A stretch of 46,824 nucleotides of DNA from Intoshia linei (lineage: Eukaryota; Orthonectida; Rhopaluridae). Where the stretch lies: positions 1 through 46,824 of the forward strand of contig LWCA01000152.1 in NCBI GenBank assembly GCA_001642005.1. Reading direction: 5' to 3'. A program made the translations under genes and the position numbers. Positions 24,601 through 37,300 of this stretch are shown here, piece by piece. A model generated the notes under the pieces. It searched no databases, was not told the origin of the DNA, and saw nothing but the letters and a program-made list of their open reading frames with translations. Each line of letters starts with the position of its first letter. Positions within the stretch are counted from its first letter, which is position 1.

Positions 24601-27600
24601 CGCAAATTTAAAAATGATAAAAATAATAAAAATTTTTATTATAGATTAAATTGAATGTTATGTACTTCGTACAAACGTCATTCTAGCTCTGCCGAGGGCA
24701 AACTTTTTTAATTTTACCAAAAAAAATAAATTTAATAATAAAATTTTAATTAAAAATGCTAAATTAAAAGTACTCACTATTATTAATCCTTTAAAGGAGT
24801 GGATCCTATACTTGAATTTCATATTGACTGTATTTATAAGTGATGAGATGAGATGAGTGGTGAGGTGATGAGTTATAAGAGATGAAATTATTCTGGAAAG
24901 GTGAAATTGAATGAAATTTTTAAAAATTGAATATTAAAAATTTAAAAAAGTTTATCAATTGTATTTTAAAGTTTTAACGATGATATCACAATAAATTTGT
25001 AAAACTAGATGAATGATCAGTAATCACCCTCGATTTAGTTTTATGTTTATTTTCATTAGAACATGGGACATTGGGAAGTTCCAATGGGAACTGTTATCTT
25101 TTATTTTTTCAGAAATAATTATTTATTATTTATAGAAAACCATCAAACGCAGACAGCTTACAATGATGCTTTAATATCAAAACTCTTCACATTTCAATTT
25201 GCCAATAGTTATACCACACCATTCTACATTGCATTTTTTCGTGGGGTAATTTTTATATATATTTTACTAGCTTAACTTTTTTGTACTTTGAACAAACAGC
25301 ACCTAGCTCTGTTAAGGGCGAACTATTTTAATTCTACAAAAAAAATAAATCTTACATAAAAATGCTACTATTCACTATTATCAATAGTTTAAAGTTTAAA
25401 GGAATGGTTTCCTAACGTGTAAAGATAATTTTTTATTTTAAATTCTGGGACCATTAATTATATCAAGTTTTTTGTTTTACATTGATTTAATTTCATAAAA
25501 ATGTGTATATATTGCTTTTTTGACATGAAGAGTTGCATTTATGACATTGAAACTTTTCACGTTTTTAACGCATTTAACTGAAAAAAGTTGTATTAAAATT
25601 TAATGTAAATTTCATCTTTTTTTAAATTCTGGGATTATTAGGTTTTTTTAAATTTTATAAAATAGTGGGTATAAAATAATAGTTTTGGTCCTGAAGATGT
25701 ATCTTTTTAAATTAAAATTAAAATTGAAGATAATTTTTATGGTTTTAAAATCTCTATCATTGTATATTTTTTTAAATTCTAGGACTTGTTTTTTTTTAAA
25801 CTAAAGGATAATTAGGGTTTTTGACCGGGATGATGTAAGTTTATGAGATTGAAATTTACCTTGCTTTTTCCCCTAGAAAAATCTGACTTGGAATTTGGAT
25901 TTATTAAAATTTTAGCTAAAATTCCAACTGAAATACAAAATTAACTTATATTAAAAATCGATTTTCTTTATTGAAACGTTTATTGAAATTTTTCTTACTA
26001 ACCATAAAAATGTACATTAAAAATAGTTGCAATTAATATTTATATACATAAATATATAATATAATTATTATATATTATAATTTAGTTTAATTTTGAAAGT
26101 GGTGTTTTTGGGATGGGTAACAAGTACCAAGATAATTGTGGATCAAAAGGAAACTGTATGGCTATGCTATCAATACAAATTTTAGTATTGATGATCGCTA
26201 AACCATTACCAAAGTTTGCAAAAGACATTGTGCTTCCGTAATATTATGTATTGATAAATTCAGACAATATAATTTAATAATACAGGCCAAGTCCTTAATA
26301 ATGGAATTTTTGTTACGAAAATTCCATTATAACGGAATTTTAAATTATTTATTTTTTCTTAACGAATTTTTATTAATTAAAAAATTCCATTGATAAAAAT
26401 TTTATCTCTAAAACACTAGATTCTAGAGCAGTGGTTCTCAACCCATGTTCCTCAAAATTTAATTGGGGTTCCGTGAAATATAAATGCGATATTTTTAAAT
26501 TTAAAGTTTTTCTAAATTACTGTTGTATGCAATGAAACATCATTTCTCAAATTTAAATCAAATAAATTTTAATAAAAGTATACGTTGTTAATATGGGAAC
26601 CTGAAAAATGATGTTAAAAACTAATAATAATTCAAATTATCTTTATGACAAATATTGTATTGAAGGTGGGTTTTTACTGGTCCAACACTCTTGAAATAAT
26701 TTAATTAAGTTACTTACCTCTTTATAATGATATTTAACTCAAAATTCATCTCTCACGGGCCTGGATTCTTCTTTGTTGAGTGATGGAGACAACTGGTTTT
26801 ACCGGTTAAATTCCGTGTGGTATTAATTTTTTAATTAAGAATCAAATTGTTTTATATATGCGACATGCGAAAAAAATTTTTTGATCATGCTTTAGGTGCC
26901 GCGATTTTTTGAAATTTCATAAGGGTTCCGCGTAGTAAAAATGGTTGAGAAACACTGTTCTAGAGTCTAAAATCTATTATTAATGACTATCATAAATATA
27001 AACTAATTTTTTTACTAATTAAATGTCAATTTATTACATTTTTTATCAAATTTTTAATAGATATTAAATTAGATGGCGTTAATTAGAAATAATTACTATT
27101 ATTGCGGAAATATCATTTTTGCTTATTATTAACTTTACTAACATGTAAATAATTATAATTATTAATATATACCAAATAAATTAATATTAACTTAACTCTT
27201 AAGCTCCTTTAAAAATCTCAATTATGTTCCAACAAAAATCAAACCTGTAATTCATGAACGCTACTAAAATTATTATTAATAATGTAAAAATTGAAAGTGA
27301 TATTATAATTAATGGGTCCTAGAATTTTAATAAAGGTAATAATATTAAATATCTACTAATCTGAACCCAATTTTCTCTACCATTTTACAAATTGAACTAT
27401 ATGTATATTATAATTTAAATATGTCATTAATAATTTATATATACACTTAATTAATATTGAATTATAGTGAATAAATAATATTTTATTATGTGCCTTAGAT
27501 TAATTGTTGGATTAATTAAACACAAGCGACTTCCATTTAATACTTCTGTCAATATTACAGCGGATGATACATCATTTATTGAACGAGAATTTCAAAAACC

Positions 27601-29605
27601 CAAGCTTGATGATTTTACTTTGTCAGAGTACAACGAAAAAATTATTCTGTATGGATTTGTTATGGTATGTTTACTAAATTTATGAAATGACGATTTTTAA
27701 TTATAATTTACCATTGATTACCTTAATTAAATGGTAATATGAAACAATATTTATAATAATACTATTTAAAATTTAAATAATACAGTAAATTCTACAAAGA
27801 TGAACATGAAAATATCAAATTAAAAATTATGTTCAATATAGAAGAAATGAACAAATTTTGTTAAGTATAATCAATATTAAGATATTTTATTATATGTGTT
27901 TAATAAACACTGTTTATTGTTTTTGAAACAATGACGTTTTTTGATTAATATCTGACTAAAGGTATATATTTTTCATAAGTATGAGCAACAAAATAGTATT
28001 TTTTCTATCTCTTTAAAATTTTTAGACGATTTATTTGTTTTACATGCTTTAAAATAAAAAGTTTTGTTTATGGTTTTGTTTAAAATTGAGATCTGTTTCA
28101 TCGCAATTAAAAATATTTTTCTTGTTACAAATCTAACTTACAATTTTTGCATATTTTTTCAAAATCTTTCTTAAATTTTCAAAACTTGTCATTCAAATTA
28201 GTATAAATAAAATTTGCATCACCTTTTAGTTATTCTAATCAGTGATTAGTATTTTATTGTATCTTTTTTTAAATTATCGAACCACCCAGTAGACGCCGTA
28301 AAATTTTCGTTACCAATTTCCCCCATTTTTTCGGTGTAGCTTGTCTAACATCTTCACCATTGATTATTAAGTTTAGATTCCGCTTGTGTGAAAACAATCA
28401 AGTAATATGATTCGATATTTAAATGAATTTTACTTAATTTTCTTGTTTTTAGCGAGTATACATTGTTCATTGATTTCTTAACTTCTTTACCATATTTCAG
28501 AATTTAAACTATACCATGTGCGATTTTATATTTAGGTATATATTTATAAGTTTTCTTTGGGTGTTTTAATATTTTATTTATTTATATATTTCGATGGCCT
28601 ATTTTTTGTTCAAATCAAAAAAATACTGTAAATATAAAAATGTTCATCTCTGAAGACGTTCGTCTCTGGAGAATTATCTGTAATTATAAAATAGTAAATA
28701 AAACCTAACAATATTGTTAACTTAATACAAAAATACACATATTTTAGATTTTTGCGGCCTCATTACCAATAGGTCCATTCATTGTACTTATCGTTATATT
28801 TATTGATATTAAAGTTGACGCTAAAAGAATGTTATGGATGTTTCAAAAACCTGTTTCAAATATAGCCCAAGATATAGGTTTTTTCACAAATATTCATTCG
28901 AATTGTAGCTAGATTTTACACCGAATTATGTTTTATTTGAATATATTAAATTGACTGAATTATAAAAAATTTTGAAACTCCATCTGATAAAAACTTTTTA
29001 AAAAAATAAATAAATAATATATTATAATATAAAAATAATAATGTATTACAATTATTCATAAATTCAGGAACCAGACTTTTTCGGTTTATTTAAGTATAAT
29101 TTTCAAGTATATTTTCAATTTAATATTTTTAATATGAATTTAGGCATGTGGCAAGTAATTTTGCAATTTCTGAATATAATTGGAGTAATTTCAAATGGAT
29201 TTTTGATCGCTTATACCAGTGATTGGGGTTATTTCAGCGTTGTATTATATAATTATTACTTAGGTTACATAAATTTAAAAACTCACACACACAAATTGGC
29301 GTTTGTTTTAATTTTCGAGGTATAACTATTATTAATAATCAATAGCCAAAAATATCATGAATAAGTTAATTAATTAAACATTAATGATACTTTAGCACGT
29401 AATATTCGGCATAAAATTTTTAATTGATGTATTTATACCTGATGTTCCCAAACATGTACGATTGGCTCTCCGAAAAGTATATTTTATATTATTTATATAT
29501 AAAGATAATAAACATTAAAATTACATTTAGGAAAAATACAGAGTATCGGAAATTGTAAGAAAATTTGAATCCAAGGGACTGAAAAGAAGAGTAATTAAAA
29601 AATAA
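18616..29605 (+). CDS. Anoctamin (TMEM16) copy A
   Basis: Twenty exons join in phase to 837 aa: 18616-18915, 19029-19163, 19625-19697, 20020-20120, 20440-20524, 20769-21114, 21485-21568, 23088-23182, 23219-23340, 23670-23759, 23803-23847, 23888-23998, 24527-24563, 25136-25245, 26086-26237, 27499-27664, 28748-28877, 29144-29319, 29396-29476, 29531-29605. Anoctamins are ten-helix dimeric membrane proteins acting as calcium-gated chloride channels or lipid scramblases. The N-terminal dimerisation domain (RIDFILIRKLL, about residue 80) precedes LWRIRNYFGEKIALYF and the first membrane helix (about 310). The first outer loop has several N-x-S/T sites. Then come VFIELWKRKNA, NSYTTPFYIAFFRG, SEYNEKIILYGF and IDIKVDAKRM. 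The two acids of helix 7 (SEYNEK) are kept. Positions equal to mouse TMEM16A N650, E654 and E734 read K, D and D, so calcium binding may be altered. It matches copy B downstream almost exon for exon. Confidence 0.95.
19340..19560 (-). mobile_element. Helitron-derived fragment in anoctamin A intron 2
   Basis: TTACAATGAATTATTCCATC through AAAAATAAATTAAAAA and CCAATCC is the same stretch found at 5100-5256 and 42000-42160. Just before it lies a palindrome (CCTAGCCGTAGGGCTAGG near 19339). No CTAG terminus is present. Confidence 0.5.
20551..20625 (-). mobile_element. Helitron-like 3' end, very short copy
   Basis: CTAG at 20551-20554 starts the family's terminal block (CTAGCTTGACTGTTATTTAC, then GGTACAAACAG). 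The copy fades after about 75 bp. It sits 26 bp after the 5' splice site of anoctamin A exon 5. Confidence 0.5.
21598..21893. mobile_element. DNA-transposon relic (CAGGGC ends), anoctamin A intron 7
   Basis: CAGGGCTGTAGAGAGCC at the left and a degenerate CTTCACGTCCCGTCTG at the right, with GTAGGCCC and GGCCCGGACC inside each end, look like the ends of a hAT-type element. No clean target duplication is visible. Confidence 0.4.
21994..22867. mobile_element. hAT-like element with internal AATTGATT-rich insert
   Basis: Ends TAGTGGTTCCCGAAT and CGTGAACTACTA belong to the 13956 family. The interior repeats a phrase of the type GGTAAAATTGAATTTTTTAT with GGATTTTTCC about every 90-100 bases. The part 22570-22735 is a different, inverted-repeat-rich sequence (TTGCAATTAATTGCAATT and its complement), possibly another MITE inserted in it. 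Confidence 0.55.
23379..23581. mobile_element. Short hAT-like element in anoctamin A intron 9
   Basis: It begins CAGGGGTTCCCACAC and ends TTTGGGAATCGCTG, 203 bp, matching 5322 and the reverse of 8578. Flanking octamers agree at only 5 of 8 positions. Confidence 0.55.
24655..24835 (-). mobile_element. Helitron-derived fragment, anoctamin A intron 13
   Basis: TGTTATGTACTTCGTACAAACG and CTAGCTCTGCCGAGGGC belong to the family's hairpin end, but the terminal CTAG has decayed. The body continues to GGAGTGGATCC. Confidence 0.5.
25267..25935 (-). mobile_element. Helitron-like element with reiterated modules, anoctamin A intron 14
   Basis: CTAG at 25267-25270 with T beyond it on the - strand starts the copy, 22 bp after the exon-14 donor. 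The interior contains three or more versions of one module: AAATTCTRGGA, then a purine-rich GGATAATTAGG, then GACCGGGATGATGTAAG or GGTCCTGAAGATGTA, then GAGATTGAAATTT. The TC end is not found. Confidence 0.5.
26429..26957. mobile_element. Non-autonomous hAT-like element with perfect 8-bp target duplication
   Basis: Inverted ends CAGTGGTTCTCAACCC and ATGGTTGAGAAACACTG are flanked on both sides by exactly TTCTAGAG (26421-26428, 26958-26965). It is 529 bp, with no frame, in anoctamin A intron 15. Confidence 0.85.
27860..28400 (-). pseudogene. pogo/Tigger-type transposase pseudogene (DDE_1)
   Basis: On the - strand of anoctamin A intron 16, broken frames give a CENP-B-like DNA-binding piece (NFTASTGWFDNLKK, about 28250-28310). 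Next is DETDLNFK with the first catalytic acid (about 28108), then after a frameshift NKTFYFKACKTNKSSKNFK and ILFCCS (about 27985-28060). After a stop, KKRHCFKNNK follows (about 27920). The order and spacing match Tigger/jerky transposases (DETGLFWK, K..P..FK..K.R.T.L.C.N, K..PRCFKN). It is inactivated by stops and shifts. I could not find its inverted ends. Confidence 0.65.
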
Positions 29606-30279
29606 TATTTATATTAAAATTTAGTACACACACATCTAATTCTAATTGCACTACGTTTGTAAATTTATAAATAAATAATACATTTGTTAATAATTATTAT
29701 ACTTATTTACATTAATTACTTACTTAATTACGAAACAAAAATTTTCAATATAATTAACATTCATTACCTCATACAGTATTCTTTCTACTTTGCTAATGTT
29801 GAAATAAAACGATATACAAATGAACAGTATTCATAAATTTGTCATCCTTTGCCCGTTTGAAATTTTGAATTTTCCCAAAATGTACGACAATAAATAATTT
29901 AAAGGATTGGCGAATTGTAAGAGAATATTGTACTTGAATTATGGGTGAAGATTCATCTTTACTCTTAAGTTTTTTTTTAAAGAAAGAATTTAATCATGAA
30001 AATTATTCAGAAAGATGGTTCTCAAGTTTTTTAGAGTAACCACACTTAAATGTTAAAAATACACCTTGAATCATTAGCATCGAAATGAAAAATTTTGAAA
30101 AGGTTGTATTTCCTCTTAATGGTCAGTCCTTTAATTCTATAAAACTAAATATTACTGTGTCATCAAGTATTCCAATCTCATCACTATTTATTTTTTATGA
30201 TTACAAATATTTAAACACCGTGTATCATAATTATAATACAACGTTATACATAATAACATAATATTAGAATGTTGTAAGG

Positions 30280-31041
30280 CAGTGCTTCTCATGGGGGAAC
30301 TGTGCACCCCAAGGTGAATATTTTTATGAGGGGGTGAATATTAAAATTTTAGATGATTGTGGGTGAATGATAAATTTTTAACATATTTTATTCAATTTAG
30401 TCAAATATGTGAAAAAACCAAAATTTTACCAAACCTTTAGGAAAAAATCCAATTTTACCAAAAATTAGATATAAAATCCCTCTATCAGATCACAAAATAA
30501 AAAACCCAATTTCACCAACCCTCAAGGAAATAATCCCCTTTTACCAATATTTTTTTGAAAAATCCAATTTTATCAAAATTTTATATAGAAATCTCTCTAT
30601 CTAATTTCAAAAAAAAAGACTAAATTTAGATGTTTCGTGTACAAAATTGACTTAACCCTTTCATACATTCAGTTTAACCAAATTTCAAAATCAAATTTTT
30701 TTTTAAAGTTGCTTATCTAATTGATATTCTTATCAATAAATAAATTATGACAATCACAATTACTATATTTTTTTATTTCTGAATTATAGTGGTATATACA
30801 ACGTAGATTTAAACATGTTTACTCTCATGAAAATATTGAAAATACCATGCATTATTTATGATTCCTGAAACAAACAATGAAAATTTAAAATAATGTGATC
30901 ACGTGAAGACGTCATATGTACTCAAATTTAATTAATTCAGTATTTTTTATAAGTGCAAATTGTGTATTCCTACACAATTATGACATGTCATAATAATTGT
31001 TTTATTGGGGGTGAATGCTCAAAAAAGTTTGAGAAGCACTG
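30280..31041. mobile_element. Non-autonomous hAT-like element with perfect 8-bp target duplication
   Basis: Ends CAGTGCTTCTCATGGGG and AGTTTGAGAAGCACTG are flanked by exactly TTGTAAGG on both sides (30272-30279, 31042-31049). It is 762 bp and lies between the two anoctamin genes. Blocks of CCAATTTTACCAA with CTTTAGGAAAAAATCC recur inside. Confidence 0.85.
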
Positions 31042-31320
31042 TTGTAAGGTGTTGTTGAATATACTTAAGTAAACTGAGTATTAAAGTCTAAAAATTCTAA
31101 AAGATAATTAAGCCATTTTAATATAAAAATAAATCCAAATAAAATTGAAAAATTTTAGTAATATACAATGTATTACCAATAAACGCTACAAATATCACGT
31201 CGCTAATTCATATTTATAAAGAAATTTGAGGTAAATAGAACCATAGATATTATTAAAACATTGATGTCGAGACAAAAATTATTTAAACACAAAATTATTA
31301 CAATAATATTTCACAATTAA

Positions 31321-34300
31321 ATGGAAATGGACTCTGAAGATGATAAGTTAAATTACGAATCAAGGCACGTTATATTAAAACCAGTCAAAATATCTATGGG
31401 AGAGAAAATATGTTTAAATGAAAAAATTCAATCTAGACACAGTGTTTACAACACGGAAAAAACTCTCACCAGAAGCTTTTACATAGATCTTGTGTTGTGT
31501 AACACAATTGACCATGAAACATCAAATAATAATGATTACAAACTTGCTATGCGTGATGCGTTTGAGGTATATATAGTGATGTCTTAAGGATTTTAAAAAT
31601 ATAAAAATTTAATTTTACAACTACAACTACAGTGTACTGTATTGTATTTTTATTATAATGTATTTTTCATTAATAATACATGTACTGTATTAACAATTCA
31701 TTTTTCTATAGTTCTAATTTAGGAAAAATTACGTTTAAATGATGTAAAAATTCAGCACTATAATTCACTAGACATTCAATTTACAAAATTGAACGCTCCA
31801 TTCTATATTTTACTCGATGAAGCAGATAAACTCAAATTGGATATGCCCATGAAAAATGTAATCAATGTATTTAAAGTATACAATAGTAGTTACTAACATA
31901 ATTTTCTAATAACAATTTTTGTTAGATGTTACATTAAATCTGTCTATTTCAGACAAAGACAGAATATTCTTATTTTATATTTATTCATATTCACCATACA
32001 GCCTTATCGTGTTGCATTGTACTGTAAATATATTCGTTTTTTTAATAGAGATCTACATCAGTATATAGATCTTTAGTATACATCAGTGGTTCCCGATCAA
32101 ATAGTGTACGGACCCCATTTCAAAATATTTATTTTTTGGACCCTAAAGGAAACATGAAATATAAAACATTTATGACAAAATTAAAGGTTTTTTCTAAATA
32201 GATTTCGTAAAATCGATTTTTTCAAATAAATATTGCAAAAATGGGATTTTTCATAAAAATATTGGTAAAAGTGGATTTTTATTTTGAAATTGGAATGAGA
32301 TGTTTTTCTCATAAAATTTGGTAAAATCATGTTTTTCAAAAAAATATTGGAAAATATGGTTTTTAAATTAAGGGTTGGTAAAATCGTGTTTTTTATTTTA
32401 GGTTTTGGAGTAGGAAGTTGTTGCTCATAACATTTGATAAAATCGGATTTTTCAAAAAAATATTAGAAAAAGAGGATATTTCCTTTAAGCGTTAAAAAAT
32501 TGGATTTTTATTTTGGAGTTGGAATAATATGTTTTTCTCATAAGATTTGGTAAAATCATGTTTTTCAAAAAAATATTAGAAAAAGGTGATTTTTCACTTA
32601 AACCTTAAGGTTTGGTAACATTGAAAATTTTATTTTGTGGTTTGATTAATTTTCTGGATTTTTCTGATATTTTTAGGTAAAATCGGATATTTCAAAATAA
32701 TATCGGTAAAATTTGTAATTTTTTATTAAATTTTACTTAATACGGTGGTGGTTACTTAATAATGGTTATTTTTAAATAATAATGTAGCGGTCGTCTAGGC
32801 TTTGGGATACATTTCTAACATCTGGCAACTCTGAGAGAGTTACTCTGTAAAAATATTAAAAATTCTACTATAAAAATAAACAAAAGTTGATAAATTTTTT
32901 TTACATTTTATTTGAATCTCACGGACACCAAGGGGTCCAGAGACCTTAATCGAAAACCATTACTATATACTGATTGTATCTCCACGACATTTCATATGTA
33001 TTTCTCCATGATATTTTCTGGTTATTACCCGTCCGTAAATTTTTTTATAAGGTTACCCTACGTATTTCATAACCAATATCCATATGATTTACCACTATAA
33101 AAAATTATGCTCGATAAAAAAACGTTGCATAGCAGTAAAATATTAGTAAATCATTATTAATGATTTTATTCATACATATTTATTAGTGTGAAGAATTTGA
33201 TAGTGATACAACCATATTGCATAAAATTGAAAAATATTTTATAACGGACAATGAAGGTATATTACTAATTTTAATATTTATTGGTTAAATCATGGTCGGA
33301 AATTTATCCAATTTCAAAAAGTGAGTAAGAAAACTTATTAGCGATTGTTGATGAGACGATTAAAAAAAATAAACGGTTCAGAATCTAAAAATTGATACAT
33401 TTAACTAAAACTGAAATAAATTTATCAATTAAAGCAGTGATACCCAACAAGGACATTTTTTAATTGTAAGCAATTTTCTCTGGTGCACCGGTTGAGAAAC
33501 ACTGATTTAAGGTAATAGTTTTTGTAAAAATGTATTAACAATATTGAACAAACTATTTAAGTTGACTGGAGAATCTACAATTGTAGTGCTAGAATGGTAA
33601 TTTTCCGATCCTTGAATAAAATAAAAATGTATAAATATAAAATTGCCTAAATCAATTAATTAGTTGATTATACATCTGGACTGTTTAGCAAAGCATATTT
33701 TGGAATCTATAAAAATTGCGAAAATCGAAATAAATTTTTCCGTCCTGCATTAAGGAGTTTATTGGTGATTTAATTTGAAATTATTCAAGTCTTTCTCATT
33801 TATGGTACTAGATGTAGTAATACAAATATAGATAACAAACAACCATAACAAAACGAAAATAAAACATTTTTTTAAAAATTATCAAAAAGCGATTAAATTA
33901 TTAATTATTAGTAAAAATTAGATTTTTCTATCACATCCCTTTTAAGGGACCTTCTTCATTTTTTAATAAAATAAATATAGTTTATTCAATACTTGGACAG
34001 TTTGGACATTAAATTGTGTACGAATAAAATCAATCATCCAGACGAAGACGATGACGATCGTAAAGGTTTTTAGTATACATATTACATAAAAACTGAAGAA
34101 ATATTTTAATATTCAAATAGGTTTATCCTACTTTCTAAACAAAAAAATTTATAATGACAAATTATTGCTCCACGAATATTCTAATATCGATCCTCATGAA
34201 ATTGAATTATATGAAACATTAGAAAAAGGTCCAGATGAAAAGTTTTTGAGAAAATTGGATACAAAAGAACAACACTTGGACGAGAGACATTTATTAAATC

Positions 34301-37300
34301 AATACTGGTGTAAAACTTGGTTTAAATTCCAACCGTTATGGAGAATACGAAATTATTTTGGTGAAAAAATTGCATTGTATTTCTCATGGGTTGGTTTATT
34401 GGGATTTTCTCTCATTGGTCCAGCTATATTTGGTTTAATTATATTTATTATTGGTTTGAATGACAGGTTTTAATTTATTTTAATTTTATTAAATTTTTTT
34501 ATTTTGATTAGTATTGCCAATTATCAAAATTTTCCTCAAAATGTTACTCAAACTGATAATTCAACTCTTTCTGATGCGTGTACTGAGTAAATATATATTT
34601 TTTCACATTTATAAAAATTCAATGTTAAATGTGGTAATTGACACCCTTTTTTATAACGTCGTTGTTAGTTACCCATAGTGTAAAATGATGGACGCCCTAA
34701 AACCCGCATAATTTTTTTTAAAATTTTTCTACATTTTATTTGTATCCACTTTTTATATTTTTATTTATTTCATCCACTATCATTTACTAAATATAAATAC
34801 TAACGGTGGGTAGTAATTATCTATTCATTATTAATTCATTCTCAAGGGTTAATTGTGATTTGATACAAAATTTCTTTGATAGGATAAGAAAAAAAGAAAG
34901 TTTTTATAGTATGGATGAATTATGAGTAAAGAGTCATCAAAAAAATCATTAATACCCCCGTGGTAAGATGAACGTTATTAGTTAAATTTTTAATGTGTCC
35001 GAATGCGGATTCTGGACCTCCAAATTATCAGAATCTACCCGTTACATCATAATGTTACTCACCCTTGGTGTAAAATTCCAATTTAAAAATAATTACATTT
35101 TTCCATGTATTAATAGTTGTGAAAAACTAATCATTACATTAAACGTTGACCAATTACCCGGATACGGATACAATTCTTTATATATTCAAATAAATATTTT
35201 TAGTATCAGTTGTACAGTAAATTTGATTTTGGACATTAGTTTAAAAGCTTGCGATAGTCAAATGAGTTTACCGTATGCTGTAATTATATGTATATGGGGT
35301 TTGAAATTAAGAGTTTCATTATTGATTCATTATTCATCATTAGGAACACTTTTTATTGAATTTTGGAAACGAAAAAATGCTACATTAGCTTACCAATGGG
35401 ATGTTCGCCATTATGAAATGAATGAAGTGAATAGACCAGAATATCACGGCACAAATATTACATTGGTAAATCATTTCAACAGTTCCAAACCTACCGTGTC
35501 CGATACCTTTTTTTCCTTTCGGGCCTCGACGAAATATTTATAAAATAGTGGCCTTATTTCTCCTTATTTAAATTATTTATTAAAAAAAATTATATTGAAT
35601 TGTATGGAGTATCATAACTATTTTTTGTATTAAATTTAAAATGTAAAGTCAAGATGCTTAGAGAGGTGGATAGAGGTATATGACACTACGTGTCGTCTAT
35701 AAATTTTTTTTTATTTTTCATTTTCGGCGGTGGACTTGGTAGGTTCTGCTCTGCTTTTGAAAGTTATTTAAATATATACATAACCTATATTTAATTAACC
35801 ATAATTAAATATAAACAGTGATTCTTAGCAGGTTTTGTTTGTTTGTTTGTTTTGTACTACATACAAACAGTACCTAACTCTCATGAAGGCGTACTTATCT
35901 AATTCTACCAACAAATAAATTCAATAATAAAATCTTAATTAAAAATGCTACTGATTATTAACAATCATTTAAATAATTATTTATTATAATGAATTATAAT
36001 TAATTCCTAAACTTGAATTTCAAATTATCTTTTAATTCAAAATGAATAGTTCCCACTTACCGTATTTTTCGGAGTATAAGGCGCACCCTTTTATATGAAA
36101 AATTAGGAATGCGCCTTATATGAGGATTTTGCAAGGGAAAATTTTTTTCTAACTATATATTGTACCATTTGATTCTTAATTTTTCATAGATATCTCTTTA
36201 TAAAATTTCTCGCGCCTTATACGCCAATGCGCCTTATGTGTGAATTTTGTGTTGTAGATTGTTTTTTATACAGAGTACGCCTTATACTCCGAAAAATAAG
36301 GTAATTTTATTTAGTTAGCATTTTTGTAAAGAATTTTAAAAAACAATTTTGTGATCCCATTTATTCAATTTATTAGAGATAATGAGTGTATAATCTTAAA
36401 AATAAAATCAAAATAGTAAATTCTAAAAATTGTCAAAATAGCTTAAATTCCATAAAAAATAAAATTATAAATAAACCTGTATATTCAGTATCTTCATTCG
36501 ATGATTAAAAAATATTAATTTTGTATCAATAATTCACGAAAGCAGCAGTTTAAAAACATATTTCGGATGAATTTTACCAACATTGCAAAGCATTGTAATA
36601 AATACAAAAATGATAATAACAAAATTGGACTTTCAGTTGCTGTAGTTTTAAAATAAATTCTATTAAATTTTTTGAATTCATTAAATGAGTATTTGAGAAT
36701 GAAAAAAATTGCGAAGGAATGAATTATATAGATTTTCACCCATATTTCTTTATTTGAAGTGTGTATACGTTCAATGCACATTTTTTTTTGAAATTGTAGA
36801 ATCAATATTTACATTTTCAATTTTTATTTTAATCGGATTTATTTGAAAAATATTGGTTCATAATATATTAAAAAATATTTTTCACCGGGAATGCATTGAT
36901 TTCTGGGGTTGAAATTTTTTATTTATATCAACTGGAATAAGCTCTATCAGAAAAATCCTTTTTAATTTTCAAACAGTTAAGTATTTCATATTTTTGGTTT
37001 TAATAAAATATTTCCGAAAAAAAATATATGAATACTAAAATGCTTTTTTCACCGTGAAGGCATCACTTATTCCGATTGAAATTTTATGTGTGTATTAACA
37101 GGATACAACTGTATCACCTGTAAATTTTTTATATTTCTAGGTCTGTTTTCATTAAAATAAGAAGGGAAATTTGGTGGTTTGGCCCTGAAAATATAATTTT
37201 TTTAAATTTAAATTTATGATAATGTTTATGATTTTAAAATCCGTATCAGCGTATATATTTTTTTAAATTCTCCAACTCGTTTCATTTTTAAAAAAAAAAA